A DNA stretch of 64,000 bases from an uncultured Eubacteriales bacterium (GCA_902465435.1 CABQNH010000004.1:18459-82458); one strand, 5' to 3'; shown: positions 25,365 through 35,611, counted from the first letter of the stretch. Translations and numbers: made by a program. The notes: generated by a model from the sequence alone, not told the origin.

Positions 25365-25665
25365 CAAAAATCCTCTGTCCGAGCAAGTCGGACAGAGGAC
25401 GAAAGACAATTTCGCGGTACCACCTCTGGTTTACGCCGCTCTCACGAGAAGGCGCCTTGGCGCGTGGCTGCTTGCACGCGGCACGCGATAACGGGCACAT
25501 CCGTTCTGCCCTAATGCCAGGCGTTGGGTTCAGGCAGACCGCTCCGGGATGTATTTCACCGCAAGCCCCTGCCGCCTTTCACCAACCGGCGGCTCTCTGC
25601 AAGGGCGCTCCACAGCTACTTCTTCCCATCTCAGCGTTTCACGCTATTTATCGTAGCAGAACCAA
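25365..25665 (-). promoter_or_regulatory. tyrosine T-box riboswitch
   Basis: On the minus strand the leader contains the T-box core AGAGGTGGTACCGCG, followed by a perfect terminator (CCTCTGTCCGA / TCGGACAGAGG, then ATTTTT). The probable specifier stretch GAAATACATCC contains TAC, a Tyr codon. Uncharged tRNA-Tyr is expected to stabilise the antiterminator and allow tyrS transcription. The 5' boundary is approximate. Confidence 0.92.
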
Positions 25666-25757
25666 CACGGTTTGTCAAGCGCGACTTATCGCGCAAAGCT
25701 CCCCGTGCTTCTGTATTCGAAGCTGCGCTGCAACTTTAAATTCAGAGTCCAACGCTC

Positions 25758-27410
25758 CTATTGGGCGCGCAGCATCTCCTCCGCGCTCTTGAGCGTCGTA
25801 TCCGTAATGACTGCGCCCCCAATGATGCGCGCCAGTTCCGCTTTTCTTCCCACAAAATCCAGCGGCGTCACAGAGGTGTAGGTTCGGCCGTTTTTCTCGG
25901 CCTTGGCAATTCGCATATGCGTATCCGCCATGGCGGCAATCTGCGGCAGATGCGTTACGCACAGGACCTGCTTGTGCTGTGCAACGGCGCGCAGCTTTTC
26001 CGCAACCTTCTGCGCTGCCCGCCCGGAGACACCGGCATCGACCTCGTCAAATATCAGGGTCGGAACCGCATCCAGCTCCGCAAGAACATTCTTCATCGCC
26101 AGCATAATGCGCGCCAGTTCACCGCCGGAGGCGACCTTGCTCATTGGCTTGAGCGCCTCGCCAACGTTGGCCGACATCAAAAAGCGGACGCGATCGGTTC
26201 CGGCAGTGCAGAGCGGAATCTCGGAAAACTCGCAGACAAAGCGTACCTTCGGCATATCCAGCTGAGACAGCTCGTCGGAAATGCGCGCCTCCAAAAGCGC
26301 CGCGGCCGTTTTGCGCGTTTCGTGCAGTGCCGCCGCAGTCGCCTCCGCACGCGTTTCGGCGGTAAGCTGCTCCTTTTTCAGCGCCTCAAGACGGTCGTCC
26401 ACAAATGCAATCTCGTCCAGTTCCTTTCTGGCGGCCTCCAGATAATGAAGCATCTCCTCACAGCTTGCGCCGTATTTCCGTTTCAGCTTGTGAATTTGAT
26501 CTAAGCGGGATTCAATTTGCTCCAATTCTTCACCGGAATAGGCAAAGGAATCTGCATAGTCGCGAAGCTCCTCCGCAACATCCTGCAGGCGATAATAAAG
26601 GTCGTTCAGTGCTTCCAGACGCGTGTCAAGTGTGTCATCGTATCGCGTCAGGCGCTGCAGCGCACGCGCAGCCTCGCCGGAAAGAGAAACCGCACCGTCG
26701 CGTTCCTCGTCGCCGGAAAGGTCGGCAACCGCTTCCTGCAGCCCCAGAACCAGTTTCTCGGCATTTTGCAGCGTCTTGCGGCGTGTTTCCAGCGTTTCGT
26801 CCTCGCCGATATGCAGATCGGCGCGCTCTAACTCGTCAATCTGGTAGTGCAGCGTTTCCATTCTGCGCAGCTTTTCTCCCTCATCCATGGAAAGCCGCTC
26901 GATCTCCTGCCGCAACCGAAGCACCTCGGAAAAATCCGCCGCGTAGGTCTCCCGCAGTGCCGCATTGCGCGCAAAGCGATCCAGAATACTCAGATGCGTT
27001 TCCTCGTCAAACAGCTGCTGCGAATCATGCTGGCCATGAATTTGAATCAAATGACCGCCGAGACGCTTCAGCATGGACACCGTTACCGTTTCCCCGTTGA
27101 CCTTACAGACATTCCTGCCGTCGAGAAAGATTTCCCGGGTAATCTGCAGCTCCTGCTCGTAGGGAACATGATTCTCCTCGAACCAGGGAAGCTGCGGAAT
27201 TTCCTCAAAGCAGGCGGATACATAGGCTTTCTGCGTACCGGTTCGAATGACGTCGCGGTAGGCACGCTCGCCCAGAATGGCGGAAATTGCGTCGATCACG
27301 ATGGATTTGCCCGCGCCGGTCTCGCCGGTCAGGACGTTAAAGCCGCGATCGAACAGAATGGACGCCTGCTCAATAACGGCGATATTCTCAATGCGCAATA
27401 GGGTCAGCAA
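25758..27410 (-). CDS. recN: DNA repair protein RecN
   Basis: A 550-residue SMC-like ATPase. N-terminal Walker A LTGETGAGKSIVID, a long coiled-coil middle (about residues 150-370), ABC signature VASGGELARIMLA, Walker B TLIFDEVDAGVSG, and the CVTHLPQIAAMAD motif. It binds DNA ends and supports double-strand-break repair. The start is a TTG at 27410 preceded by GAGGAGGGAG. It is the last gene of the dxs-tlyA-nadK-argR-recN operon, a standard clostridial order. Confidence 0.96.
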   Translation of the reverse strand: MLTLLRIENIAVIEQASILFDRGFNVLTGETGAGKSIVIDAISAILGERAYRDVIRTGTQKAYVSACFEEIPQLPWFEENHVPYEQELQITREIFLDGRNVCKVNGETVTVSMLKRLGGHLIQIHGQHDSQQLFDEETHLSILDRFARNAALRETYAADFSEVLRLRQEIERLSMDEGEKLRRMETLHYQIDELERADLHIGEDETLETRRKTLQNAEKLVLGLQEAVADLSGDEERDGAVSLSGEAARALQRLTRYDDTLDTRLEALNDLYYRLQDVAEELRDYADSFAYSGEELEQIESRLDQIHKLKRKYGASCEEMLHYLEAARKELDEIAFVDDRLEALKKEQLTAETRAEATAAALHETRKTAAALLEARISDELSQLDMPKVRFVCEFSEIPLCTAGTDRVRFLMSANVGEALKPMSKVASGGELARIMLAMKNVLAELDAVPTLIFDEVDAGVSGRAAQKVAEKLRAVAQHKQVLCVTHLPQIAAMADTHMRIAKAEKNGRTYTSVTPLDFVGRKAELARIIGGAVITDTTLKSAEEMLRAQ

Positions 27411-27430
27411 GCAGGCTCCCTCCTCTGCTC

Positions 27431-27883
27431 TTACTCTACAAGCTTTTTGATCTCCGCACAGAACGCGGCGGCAGAGGTGTTATCCCGCATGATGATCAGC
27501 GCGGTGTCGTCTCCGGCCAGCGTACCGACGACAACCGACATATGCATGGCGTCGATTGCGGAACCGGCGGCGGAGCCGAGACCCGGCAGCGTTTTGATGA
27601 CGATAATATTCTGCGCATGGTCAAAGCTTGTCACGCACTGTTTGAAAATGGTGTTCAGCTTTGCGGAGAATGTATCTGCAGCATCCTGCGCAGAGGCAGC
27701 ATAGCGATAGGTGCCGAGCGCCGTCAGCTCCTTCACAATGCGCAGCTCCTTAATATCGCGGGAGATGGTCGCCTGCGTCGTTCGAAAGCCCTCAGTCTGC
27801 AGGGCGGCAAGCAGCTGCTCCTGCGTTTCAATATCGGTATTTGCGATAATTTCAAGAATTTTGGCCTGTCTTTGTGATTTCAT
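27431..27883 (-). CDS. argR: arginine repressor
   Basis: A 150-residue ArgR/AhrC protein. N-terminal winged helix (ETQEQLLAALQTEGFRTTQATISRDIKELRI) and C-terminal arginine-binding/hexamerisation domain (LPGLGSAAGSAIDAM...VVGTLAGDDTALIIMRD). In the presence of arginine it represses biosynthesis and activates catabolism genes. The ATG at 27883 follows AAGGGGGA; the 14-codon in-frame extension overlaps nadK and is unlikely. It is embedded in the dxs-recN operon; arginine genes are not in the window. Confidence 0.95.
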   Translation of the reverse strand: MKSQRQAKILEIIANTDIETQEQLLAALQTEGFRTTQATISRDIKELRIVKELTALGTYRYAASAQDAADTFSAKLNTIFKQCVTSFDHAQNIIVIKTLPGLGSAAGSAIDAMHMSVVVGTLAGDDTALIIMRDNTSAAAFCAEIKKLVE

Positions 27884-27896
27884 AACGACGTCCCCC

Positions 27897-28754
27897 TTAT
27901 TTGAATTTGTTGTGGATAATTTCAAAGAAGCTGCGTTCCTTCAGGCGAAGCAGCCGTGTTTTTTCCTTGGCGGTGCAAATGGTTACCCGATCTCCGGTGC
28001 CGAGCTTGATCGCTCGTCCGCCGTCTACGGACAAAAAGGCATTCTTTCTGCCGATCTTCCCCACCATGACCGTAATGGTTCGCGAGTCGGAGGTCACGAT
28101 CGGACGCGTTTTAAAATCGTGCGCACAGATCGGCGTCAGGATGATATTTCTGGCGGAAACCTCAACGATCGGCCCGCCTGCGGACATGGAGTAGGCAGTG
28201 GAGCCGGTCGGCGTGCAGACGATCAGACCGTCGCCGGAGAAGTTCATTGCCTCGATGCCGTCGCAATCCACAGCAAGCTGAATGGTGCGCGCAACAGCGC
28301 CCTTCGTGATGACTGCGTCATTGAGACCTGCTTCATGAAAAACGCAGGCGCCGTCCCGCTCGACGCGAACGGAGAGCATCATGCGCTCTTCCAGCTCGAA
28401 GCGATCGTCGGCAAGCAGGCGCAGCAGCTCCAGCTCCGTGCTTTCCAGCTCTGCCATGAAGCCCATTGTGCCGATATTCACGCCGAGAACCGGCAAGCGC
28501 TCAGCCGTTGCCGCCTTGGACGCGTGCAGTATCGTTCCGTCGCCGCCGAAGCAGATCAGGCAGTCGGCGCGCTTTAGCTCCTGCGTGAAATCGGAGAATG
28601 TGATATTCTGCGGCAGCGGCATGCCTTTGTCCACGTCGAAGGACAGGCAAATGCTCGTCTCAACGCCTGCTTCGTGCAGAATCCTTTGCGCCTGAAGCAC
28701 CGTTTTAAAGTTTTTGTCCCGATAGGGATTGGGACACAGGACAACTCTCTTCAT
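27897..28754 (-). CDS. nadK: NAD kinase
   Basis: A 285-residue NAD kinase. FGGDGTILHA is the catalytic GGDGT motif, LGVNIGTMGFMAEL the second conserved loop, and SGDGLIVCTPTGSTAYSMSAGG the NAD-binding signature. It phosphorylates NAD to NADP in the cytosol. It lies three bases after tlyA and 13 before argR, so translation is probably coupled. Confidence 0.96.
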   Translation of the reverse strand: MKRVVLCPNPYRDKNFKTVLQAQRILHEAGVETSICLSFDVDKGMPLPQNITFSDFTQELKRADCLICFGGDGTILHASKAATAERLPVLGVNIGTMGFMAELESTELELLRLLADDRFELEERMMLSVRVERDGACVFHEAGLNDAVITKGAVARTIQLAVDCDGIEAMNFSGDGLIVCTPTGSTAYSMSAGGPIVEVSARNIILTPICAHDFKTRPIVTSDSRTITVMVGKIGRKNAFLSVDGGRAIKLGTGDRVTICTAKEKTRLLRLKERSFFEIIHNKFK

Positions 28755-28757
28755 GCG

Positions 28758-29561
28758 TTACCCCTTCAAGGCCGCGTGTGCCGATGCAACCAGCTCCGGA
28801 ATGTCCGTGCAGGCGTCCTCGCCCGCCTCCATGGACAGGTGGCCTAAAAATTCAATATTTCCCTCCGGTCCCTTGACCGGCGAATAGGTTAAATTACGAA
28901 TGGTCATCGAAAGCTCGGAAGCAAGCTGAACGAATGCGCTCAAGACCTCCTCATGAACGGCAGGATCCCGAACGACGCCCTTCTTTCCGACCTTCCCCTT
29001 ACCGGCTTCAAACTGCGGCTTAATCAGGCAGACGATCTGCCCGGTAGGCTTGAGCAGCTTCTGGATCACAGGAAGCACCAGAGAAAGCGAAATGAAGGAC
29101 ACATCCACCACAGAAAGATCAAGCGGCTCGCCCAGCTCCTCCGGCGTCAGGTAGCGGATATTTGTGCGCTCCATGCATACAACGCGCGGGTCATTGCGCA
29201 GCTTCCATGCAAGCTGTCCGTAGCCCACATCGATGGCAAAGACCTTTTTGGCACCCTGCTGCAGCAGACAGTCGGTAAAGCCGCCCGTCGATGCACCGGA
29301 ATCCGAACAGACGTAGCCGTCCGGATGAATGGAAAAATCGCGCAGCGCCTTTTCCAACTTCAGCCCCCCACGGGAAACATAGGGACAGGCGTGGCCGCGA
29401 ACCTCTAACTCGGCGGCAGCCTCGACCAACGTTCCGGGCTTGTCGACCTTTTGCTGATTCACAAACACCTCGCCGCTCATGATGACTGCCTGCGCCTTGC
29501 TTCGGGTTTCGCAAAGCCCCTTCTCCACAAGCAGAAGATCCAGCCGCTGCTTAGTTTTCAC
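28758..29561 (-). CDS. tlyA: TlyA family rRNA (cytidine-2'-O)-methyltransferase
   Basis: A 267-residue protein: an S4 RNA-binding domain (RLDLLLVEKGLCETRSKAQAVIMSGEVFVN, residues about 5-60) and an FtsJ-like Rossmann methyltransferase (SDSGASTGGFTDCLLQQGAKKVFAIDVGYGQL). The family 2'-O-methylates ribosomal RNA; older 'hemolysin' annotations refer to the same family. The start is a GTG at 29561, supported by AGGAGG eight bases upstream within the end of dxs; the two genes overlap by 11 bases. Confidence 0.92.
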   Translation of the reverse strand: MKTKQRLDLLLVEKGLCETRSKAQAVIMSGEVFVNQQKVDKPGTLVEAAAELEVRGHACPYVSRGGLKLEKALRDFSIHPDGYVCSDSGASTGGFTDCLLQQGAKKVFAIDVGYGQLAWKLRNDPRVVCMERTNIRYLTPEELGEPLDLSVVDVSFISLSLVLPVIQKLLKPTGQIVCLIKPQFEAGKGKVGKKGVVRDPAVHEEVLSAFVQLASELSMTIRNLTYSPVKGPEGNIEFLGHLSMEAGEDACTDIPELVASAHAALKG

Positions 29562-31398
29562 GGTGCAAAACCTCCTCCGCTTTTTTGGCAATTCCGGCAG
29601 CGTCCAGCCCAAGCATGCCGAACAGCGCTTCTGTGCTGCCATGCGTGACAAAGCGGTCGCCAAGGTTGCACAGAACCGTCCGCGCGTTGACACCGCGTCG
29701 CTCCAATTCCTCGGAAAGCGCTTCGCCGACGGAGCCAACCTGCACGCATTCCTCAATGACGAGCAGTGTGCCCGTTGCCTGAACGGAACGCACGACCAAG
29801 TCAAAATCAATTGGCTTAATGGAGGCAAGCTTGATGACCTCCGCTTCCAGTCCGCGCTCGTGCAGCAGCTCCGCCGCATCCAGCGCATTGCAAATCAGAC
29901 GCCCATATGACACAAGAGTCACGTCCTTGCCTTGCCGCAAAACGCCATGCGGCGACTGAATCGCGGCCGTGCCGTCGCCGCCGCGCGGATAGCGTATCGC
30001 AACCGGTCCTTCCGTCTGCAGAATTGCGCGCCGCAGGAAGTCATGCAGCTCCTTCTGATTGGAGGGACAGTAGATCGTCATATTCGGCACCTGCCGCAGA
30101 AACCCGACATCGAAGACGCCGTGGTGCGTCTCGCCGTCCTCTCCGACCAGACCGGCACGGTCGACAGCAAAGACCACATGCAGATTCAGCATGGATACGT
30201 CCTGCAGGATCATATCAAATGCGCGCTGCAAAAAGGTAGAGTAAATTGCCACCACGGGGATCATCCCTTGCTTGGCAAGACCGCCGGCCATAGAGACGGC
30301 GTGTCCCTCTGCGATGCCGACGTCAAAAAAGCGGTTGGGAAAATGCGCTGCAAAATCATCCAGCCCGGTTCCCTTCTGCATCGCAGCCGTGATCGCACAG
30401 ACGCGAGGCTCCTCCAACGCAAGCGTGCTGAGGGTTTTCCCAAAGGTAGCGGAGAAGCTTACCTTCTCGCTCTTCGGCGTGGCGCCGGTTGCCGGATCGA
30501 AGCGGCCGATGCCGTGGAATACATCCGGATTCTGCTCCGCAGGCGGATAGCCGCGTCCCTTCTGCGTCAAAACATGGAGAAGCACCGGACGCTCCATTTC
30601 CTTCGCGCGCTTCAAAAGATAAATCAGCCGCGTAATATCGTGACCGTCTACCGGCCCCATGTACTCAAAGCCCATCTCTTCAAACAGCCGCGTGCCGATC
30701 AGGCTGCGCTTCATGTATTCTTTAAAGCGGTGACTGATCTTATACAGCGTCTTCCCGCCGGGCACGGCGTTGCAGAAGCTGCGAAACCATTTTTTCAGCC
30801 GGAAATAGCTGTCGCGCGTCCGAATCAGGGAAAGATGCTGCGCGATACCGCCGACGTTCGGCGTAATGGACATTCCGTTGTCATTTAAAATGACGATCAG
30901 CGGCTCATGACTTTCTCCGGCGTCATTCAGCGCTTCATAGGCCAGCCCGCCGGTCAGCGCACCGTCGCCCAGCAGTGCAATGACGCTGTAGTCTTCCTGC
31001 AGGAGCGTTCTTGCCCGCGCCATTCCAAGCGCCGTCGAGACCGCGCTCGACGCATGGCCGGCGACAAATGCATCCGCCTCGCTTTCCGAAGGCTTCGGGA
31101 AACCGGCAATCCCACCGAACTGCCGCAAGGAGGAAAACTCTTCTTTGCGGCCGGTCAGAATTTTATGGACATAGGCTTGATGGCCGACGTCGAAGACTAG
31201 GCGGTCGCGCCGGGTGTCAAACACCTTCTCAATCGCCACGGAAAGCTCCACAACGCCGAGATTGGCCGACAGATGCCCGCCGGTCTTGCTGACGTTTTCG
31301 ACCAGAAACTCTCGAATTTCCTGACACAGCGCAGCTTCGTCGCTGCGCTTGACGGCGACGAGATCATCATGGCTGTGGATAGAATCTAAAATACGCAA
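29551..31398 (-). CDS. dxs: 1-deoxy-D-xylulose-5-phosphate synthase
   Basis: A 615-residue thiamine-diphosphate enzyme of normal length. Visible are the GHLSANLGVVELSVA region, FDVGHQAYVHKILTGR, the ThDP/Mg motif GDGALTGGLAYEALN...NDNGMSI, the catalytic-Glu region FDVGIAEGHAVSMAGG, DRAGLVGEDGETHHG and a transketolase C-domain. It makes DXP from pyruvate and glyceraldehyde-3-phosphate, the first step of the MEP isoprenoid pathway. The start is a TTG at 31398 with only a weak ribosome site. It is the first enzyme gene after the OapA-like gene. Confidence 0.96.
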   Translation of the reverse strand: MRILDSIHSHDDLVAVKRSDEAALCQEIREFLVENVSKTGGHLSANLGVVELSVAIEKVFDTRRDRLVFDVGHQAYVHKILTGRKEEFSSLRQFGGIAGFPKPSESEADAFVAGHASSAVSTALGMARARTLLQEDYSVIALLGDGALTGGLAYEALNDAGESHEPLIVILNDNGMSITPNVGGIAQHLSLIRTRDSYFRLKKWFRSFCNAVPGGKTLYKISHRFKEYMKRSLIGTRLFEEMGFEYMGPVDGHDITRLIYLLKRAKEMERPVLLHVLTQKGRGYPPAEQNPDVFHGIGRFDPATGATPKSEKVSFSATFGKTLSTLALEEPRVCAITAAMQKGTGLDDFAAHFPNRFFDVGIAEGHAVSMAGGLAKQGMIPVVAIYSTFLQRAFDMILQDVSMLNLHVVFAVDRAGLVGEDGETHHGVFDVGFLRQVPNMTIYCPSNQKELHDFLRRAILQTEGPVAIRYPRGGDGTAAIQSPHGVLRQGKDVTLVSYGRLICNALDAAELLHERGLEAEVIKLASIKPIDFDLVVRSVQATGTLLVIEECVQVGSVGEALSEELERRGVNARTVLCNLGDRFVTHGSTEALFGMLGLDAAGIAKKAEEVLHREN

Positions 31399-31423
31399 AA
31401 TAGCACAACCTGTCTGCGGCGCA

Positions 31424-32002
31424 TTAACGCTTTGTAAACGGCCGCTTTATATAATAAAGAAGTTTTCCGACCGTCGTCACGATCGCCGTACTTTCGCTCA
31501 TGGCAAAGCCCTTACAAATTGCCTTACCGCCGACGGTCAAGCCGGAAACCAGCGCCGACATCAAAAGCTGCGCAACGGTCCCGTTTGTGATGCCGCCCAG
31601 CGCCAGAACTGCAATGACTGCGGAGGCAGCACCGGAAATGACGCCGCAAATATCGCCGATCACGTCGTTGCAAATGGAAGAAACACGATCGGCCACACGA
31701 ATCAGCCGGATTGCATCCGCGGCTCCGTGTACCTTCTTCGCCGACATGGAGTGAAAGGGCTTTTCGTCCGCTACGGAAACCGCAACACCGATAATATCAA
31801 AGAGAATGCCGGTCAGGATGATTACAAATAGGATAATAAACGCAACGGCCACGCTTGCACCGTTCAGCAGCGCGCTTGCCAGCGCAGAAAATGTACCGGA
31901 AATACAAACCGTCAGAATAAATACAAAAAAGATCCATTTCCAATCTCGAACCTTCTTTTTCTTTGGCGGTGTCTTTCCGGCAGATTGCTTCTGAGATTTC
32001 AT
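31424..32002 (-). CDS. OapA-like membrane protein (DUF21/CNNM-like), putative OLE RNA partner
   Basis: A 192-residue integral membrane protein. It has a basic N-terminus (KSQKQSAGKTPPKKKKVRDW), helices at about 23-43, 50-75 and 115-140, and a re-entrant C-terminal part. Between helices two and three, the segment VADEKPFHSMSAKKVHGAADAIRLIRVADRVSSICNDVIGDICG resembles the DUF21/CNNM transmembrane module of Mg-efflux proteins. OapA, the OLE RNA-associated protein, is a ~200-residue DUF21-like protein encoded just before dxs and just after OLE RNA, the same arrangement seen here. The alternative is an uncharacterised CNNM-like transporter fragment. Confidence 0.72.
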   Translation of the reverse strand: MKSQKQSAGKTPPKKKKVRDWKWIFFVFILTVCISGTFSALASALLNGASVAVAFIILFVIILTGILFDIIGVAVSVADEKPFHSMSAKKVHGAADAIRLIRVADRVSSICNDVIGDICGVISGAASAVIAVLALGGITNGTVAQLLMSALVSGLTVGGKAICKGFAMSESTAIVTTVGKLLYYIKRPFTKR

Positions 32003-32055
32003 AAAACCGCAGACTCCTGTTTTTTAGAAATGCGCTGCGGCATATGCCGCAGCGA

Positions 32056-32784
32056 CAGGTGTGCCCGGCGACACTTCAAACCACCACACGGGCGCACCTG
32101 AGAAAAAACGGTATTGTAGACGGGTAAAACGCGGCATTTGGCCGCCAAACCCGATACCGTTGCATATTTTTGAAAAGGTGGCAGCAAATACAGTAAAACT
32201 TACGGCTTAGGTCGGGTCTGTTTTCCACATGCGCAACCCCCCCGTCGCCGGAAAGGCAGTTTCCTTTTACTGCGCAAGCCGATCTGTTGCCAGGAACCGG
32301 TACCCGATTGCCACTTAGACCGCACTGCAATCCAATATTTGCCCCGTATGGACAGCCTAGGTGATTTCCACGGCAGCACGAGTCGTTTCTTATCCTCTTT
32401 TGCAGATATGGTTTCAGGAGAATATCGCCTCAATCTATGGCCATAGACGAGCACGCTTAGCTTCCCCATCCCCACGTATCCACGCAAGGCAGGCTACACT
32501 GCACGCAGCACACGATTCTGCGCACCGCAATGCAGGTTCATCTCCCGTGTCGTACGCAGTCCGGGGAATAAATCCGGGATCGGCTGTCGCACAAGCACAG
32601 GTCTCCACGGGATCCGGGTCGTATATCCCATGCCGTTGGGATGCGCCCGAAAACCTTAACCCCCAGCACCCACCCTAAACTGGGCGTAAAAAGCAGGCAC
32701 CAGGGACTTCATCGATATGCCCTTTAAGGGATTTTTAGGCCCCTCTTAGGAAACGGCGGTGTTGACTAGGATACTGCGCCACCA
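32056..32784 (-). ncRNA. large structured RNA, interpreted as OLE RNA
   Basis: Roughly 730 nt with no credible gene on either strand, rich in inverted repeats and preceded by a good minus-strand promoter. Near the 3' end, AACGGTAT and ATACCGTT close a long stem and are followed by a T run (about 32108-32150). A further hairpin (GGTGCGCCCG / CGGGCACACC) and GCTGCGGC/GCCGCAGC (about 32036-32056) follow. Mid-region stems include ATCCCA/TGGGAT. Size, dense structure and position directly upstream of the DUF21-like gene and dxs match the ornate large extremophilic RNA locus. I have not matched the OLE consensus base by base; the boundaries are approximate. Confidence 0.7.
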
Positions 32785-32789
32785 AGGAA

Positions 32790-32819
32790 ATTATAGCACA
32801 GTATTCATGAATATACAAG
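32790..32819 (-). promoter_or_regulatory. promoter of the large structured RNA and isoprenoid operon
   Basis: Minus strand TTGTAT, an 18-base spacer, and extended -10 TGCTATAAT. The expected start is near 32783. Confidence 0.7.
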
Positions 32820-33104
32820 TGGATATTCAAAATTTTTGAGAAAAAAGCGTAAAAAAACGAAGGCCGTTTTTATCCATTGTCCACAAAGGCGGCAAATGAT
32901 CGCCCCTCCGAACGAACCGCTTTGCACCTGTATGAATGGAAAGAACGACTCCAGCCTGAATCGGAACCGAATTTCGTATGGCGGTGCGTGCAGCGCTCCG
33001 GTGCCAGCACTGATAAAATAGTTTTTTGTAATCAGCAATAGGAGGTTTTGAATAGGAGGTTTGAGTTCCCCTGCGGAAGCCTTGCAGGCGATTCTCTAAT
33101 TTAA
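32820..33104. other. 285-bp gap between the RNA promoter and the tandem array
   Basis: No recognisable gene. Two AATAGGAGGTTT-like motifs near 33040-33062 resemble ribosome sites but precede no convincing frame. Confidence 0.35.
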
Positions 33105-33671
33105 AAAAGAACAGCACCTCAAACGAGATGCTGTTTCTTCCGCGCCGGAAGGGACTCGGCTGCATTTGCGCGTCGCGCAAATGATGGATGCCGCATTTGC
33201 GGCCTGTGCTTCCACCGGAAGCACAGATGGGAAGTTCGAGATCCCTTCCAGAAGTAGTTTTACACGCAATTTCCACGAAATAAAAAAGAACATCACCTCA
33301 AACGAGATGCTGTTCTGGTACGCCGGAAGGGACTCGGCTGCATTTGCGCGTCGCGCAAATGATGGACGCCGCATTTGCGGCCTGTGCTTCCACCGGAAGC
33401 ACAGATGGGAAGTTCGAGATCCCTTCCAGAAGTAGTTTTACACGCAATTTCCACGAAATAAAAAAGAACATCACCTCAAACGAGATGCTGTTCTGGTACG
33501 CCGGAAGGGACTCGGCTGCATTTGCGCGTCGCGCAAATGATGGACGCCGCATTTGCGGCCTGTGCTTCCACCGGAAGCACAGATGGGAAGTTCGAGATCC
33601 CTTCCGGAAGTAGTTTTACACGCAATTTCCACGAAATAAAAAAGAACAGCACCTCAAACGAGATGCTGTTC
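33105..33671 (-). repeat. 178-bp tandem array built from the tRNA-Arg 3' end and terminator
   Basis: Three units repeat with spacings of 179, 178 and 178 bases (landmark positions 33112, 33291, 33469, 33647); the fourth landmark precedes the intact tRNA. Each unit carries the tRNA terminator hairpin (GAACAGCATCTCG and complement) and, from its left side, about 20 bases of tRNA 3' end (CCGGAAGGGACTCG on the plus strand). About 125 bp of non-tRNA sequence with its own palindromes (GCGCGTCGCGC, GCATTTGCGGC) completes the unit. The second and third units are nearly identical. Confidence 0.85.
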
Positions 33672-33748
33672 TGGTACGCCGGAAGGGACTCGAACCCCCG
33701 ACCTACTGGTTCGTAGCCAGTCACTCTATCCAACTGAGCTACCGGCGC
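33672..33748 (-). tRNA. tRNA-Arg (anticodon ACG)
   Basis: The minus-strand cloverleaf is complete: GCGCCGG acceptor (one G-U), D-arm AGCTCAGTTGGATAGAG, anticodon loop CTACGAA giving ACG, T-arm GGGTTCGAGTCCC, and encoded CCA. It is followed by the hairpin-plus-T-run terminator that forms part of the tandem array. Confidence 0.96.
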
Positions 33749-33773
33749 ATACCGCGCTCCTCAGCGCTCAGAT

Positions 33774-33802
33774 ATAATAGCACACAACCATCCAAAATGC
33801 AA
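33774..33802 (-). promoter_or_regulatory. promoter of tRNA-Arg
   Basis: Minus strand TTGCAT, a 17-base spacer, TATTAT, about 25 bases upstream of the tRNA. Confidence 0.6.
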
Positions 33803-33926
33803 TAGGTAAAATCAAAATTTTTAAAATTTTTTGCCTTCCGATCGTTCTATGCGGTAACCTTGCGGCGCTTTTCCGGCCGAAAACAGAAAATCTCCCAGAA
33901 AATCCGGAAAGAAACGCAATTCACTC

Positions 33927-33955
33927 TTGTAAAAACGCGGAGATTGGCGTATACT
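33927..33955 (+). promoter_or_regulatory. promoter of the asnS leader
   Basis: TTGTAA, a 17-base spacer, TATACT. Transcription would begin near 33962, about 210 bases before asnS. Confidence 0.65.
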
Positions 33956-33977
33956 TTATTTTAACATTTTACTTTGC

Positions 33978-34142
33978 ACAAGGCTTGGGGCGTCTGTGCG
34001 CTCCGTGCTTAGTACACGGCGGGAGCTTCCCTGCCCTAACGTGCCGTGTGCGTAGGGTCGGCCGATGCGGCGAACTACTTTTGTCCCACCGCAGTGCCGC
34101 CTGACGGGTATCTTGGCTGCGCGGTATTTTCACAGGCGCTTC
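33978..34142 (+). ncRNA. structured leader or small RNA of unknown class before asnS
   Basis: A 9-bp closing stem (GCGTCTGTG near 33979 with CACAGGCGC near 34131, one G-U) encloses about 145 nt. Inside are a stem ACACGGC/GCCGTGT with an inner GGGAAGCTTCCC-like hairpin and a second arm GCGGC/GCCGC. No T-box core or known riboswitch motif is visible. It could be a 5' UTR element controlling asnS or an independent small RNA such as a 6S-like RNA; I cannot decide between them. Confidence 0.35.
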
Positions 34143-34173
34143 ACTTTTCATCTACCGAAAGGAATTGAACGAA

Positions 34174-35565
<1,392 letters not shown>

Positions 35566-35611
35566 GCGGCTGAAGCCGGTCGGCACAACGGCGTTTGCCA
35601 TCATGAATCGT

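Noticed and set aside
24084..25514. Long plus-strand frame opposite tyrS
   Set aside because: It is antisense to a clear tyrS and T-box; the frame arises from the codon bias of the opposite strand.
33105..33671. CRISPR array
   Set aside because: The period is 178 bp, the spacers are as conserved as the repeats, and no cas gene is present.
33166..33733. Several overlapping 60-90-codon frames on both strands of the tandem array
   Set aside because: They repeat with the 178-bp period, cross the tRNA and its terminator, and have no ribosome sites; they are by-products of the repeat.
33965..34165. T-box for asnS
   Set aside because: The TGGTACCGCG core is absent on the plus strand; the only similar string is CGCGGTAT without context.
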